Positions 31,372 through 31,555 of a stretch of DNA of 31,555 nucleotides are shown here, piece by piece. The DNA comes from an uncultured bacterium (GTDB lineage: Bacteria; Bacillota; Clostridia; Lachnospirales; Lachnospiraceae). The notes under the pieces were generated by a model, which did not search any database, was not told the origin of the DNA, and saw only the letters and a list, made by a program, of their open reading frames with translations. Each line of letters opens with the position of its first letter. Within the stretch, counting starts at the first letter, position 1. Made by a program: the position numbers and the translations under genes. The DNA is taken from NCBI GenBank assembly GCA_905215625.1, contig CAJMQQ010000032.1, positions 1-31,555 of the forward strand, given 5' to 3'.

Positions 31372-31555
31372 ATGATGGAATTGCCCCAGGCTTTTACGGC
31401 ACGGATGAAGAGACTGTTAGGTCCGGAAGAATATGCGGATTTTATAGAAAGCTATGAAAAAGAGAGAACCCAGGGACTTCGTATCAACCCTTTGAAAATA
31501 GAAAATGGCGCGGCTTTAGCAGGAAAAATGTTTCACCTGGAAAAAATCCCCTGGG
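31372..31555 (+). CDS. RsmB/NOP family rRNA cytosine-C5 methyltransferase, N-terminal fragment
   Basis: The first 61 codons of a gene cut by the window end. LPQAFTARMKRLLGPEEYADFIESY followed by GLRINPLK is the typical start of the RsmF/YebU-like group of SAM-dependent 16S rRNA m5C methyltransferases. The catalytic Cys pair and SAM site lie outside the window. AGGAGAG precedes tandem ATGs at 31372 and 31375; the first is better spaced. Confidence 0.78.
   Translation, partial: MMELPQAFTARMKRLLGPEEYADFIESYEKERTQGLRINPLKIENGAALAGKMFHLEKIPW

Noticed and set aside
1..31555. CRISPR array, prophage, insertion sequence or integrase
   Set aside because: No regularly spaced repeats, transposase, integrase or phage structural genes are visible on either strand. 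The only exact long repeat I saw is the 40-bp terminator pair.

Overview
The window is about 31.6 kb of chromosome from a low-to-mid GC Gram-positive anaerobe, most probably a Lachnospiraceae-type member of the Clostridia (Bacillota). The evidence is strong AGGAGG-type ribosome binding sites, frequent GTG/TTG starts, TTGACA/TATAAT promoters, a T-box leader in front of pheST, a CUT1 sugar ABC operon with no ATPase of its own, YtrA-type GntR regulation and an Ala/Lys-rich small protein typical of this family. I see no prophage, insertion sequence, integrase or CRISPR array; it reads as chromosome with short metabolic cassettes.

Layout, left to right. (1) 1-5.8 kb: the 3' end of a metallophosphoesterase gene and a 2,3-diketo-L-gulonate reductase-like oxidoreductase; a convergent minus-strand gene for a proline-rich DUF4397-like protein; then a two-gene operon for a NagZ-like GH3 glycosidase and a Cys-type sulfatase, both without signal peptides, suggesting intracellular processing of imported sulfated sugars. 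(2) 5.9-9.1 kb: tRNA-Ala(GGC) on the minus strand, a secreted DUF5722-like TIM-barrel protein with the Glu pair of a retaining glycosidase, a TetR regulator and a 161-residue protein I do not recognise. (3) 9.1-18.1 kb, housekeeping: class I ribonucleotide reductase nrdA-nrdB, T-box-controlled pheS-pheT, a PHP-type histidinol phosphatase and a YgjP-like metallopeptidase.

(4) 18.1-21.2 kb: a LysR regulator divergent from a short-chain dehydrogenase/OFA-family MFS transporter operon, with two N11 dyads in the divergent promoter at the spacing classical for LysR regulation. (5) 21.2-27.4 kb: a maltose/malto-oligosaccharide-like cassette (lipoprotein binding protein, two permeases, 4-alpha-glucanotransferase, LacI repressor) with two adjacent LacI-type operators just downstream of its promoter. 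The cassette is bracketed by two identical 40-bp terminator hairpins about 6.1 kb apart, the most unusual structure in the window. (6) 27.4-29.4 kb: a GntR/YtrA repressor, ABC ATPase and ABC membrane protein operon with a perfect palindromic operator next to its -10. (7) 29.5-31.6 kb: enolase, a small Ala/Lys-rich protein behind a perfect consensus promoter, and the start of an RsmB/NOP-type rRNA methyltransferase.

Most genes belong to known families. The parts with room for novelty are the paired 40-bp terminators, the LysR-SDR-MFS module with its unusual GQGRSHA dinucleotide-binding loop, the GH3-sulfatase pair, the DUF4397-like and DUF5722-like proteins and the unrecognised 161-residue protein. 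I found no convincing entirely new multi-gene system.
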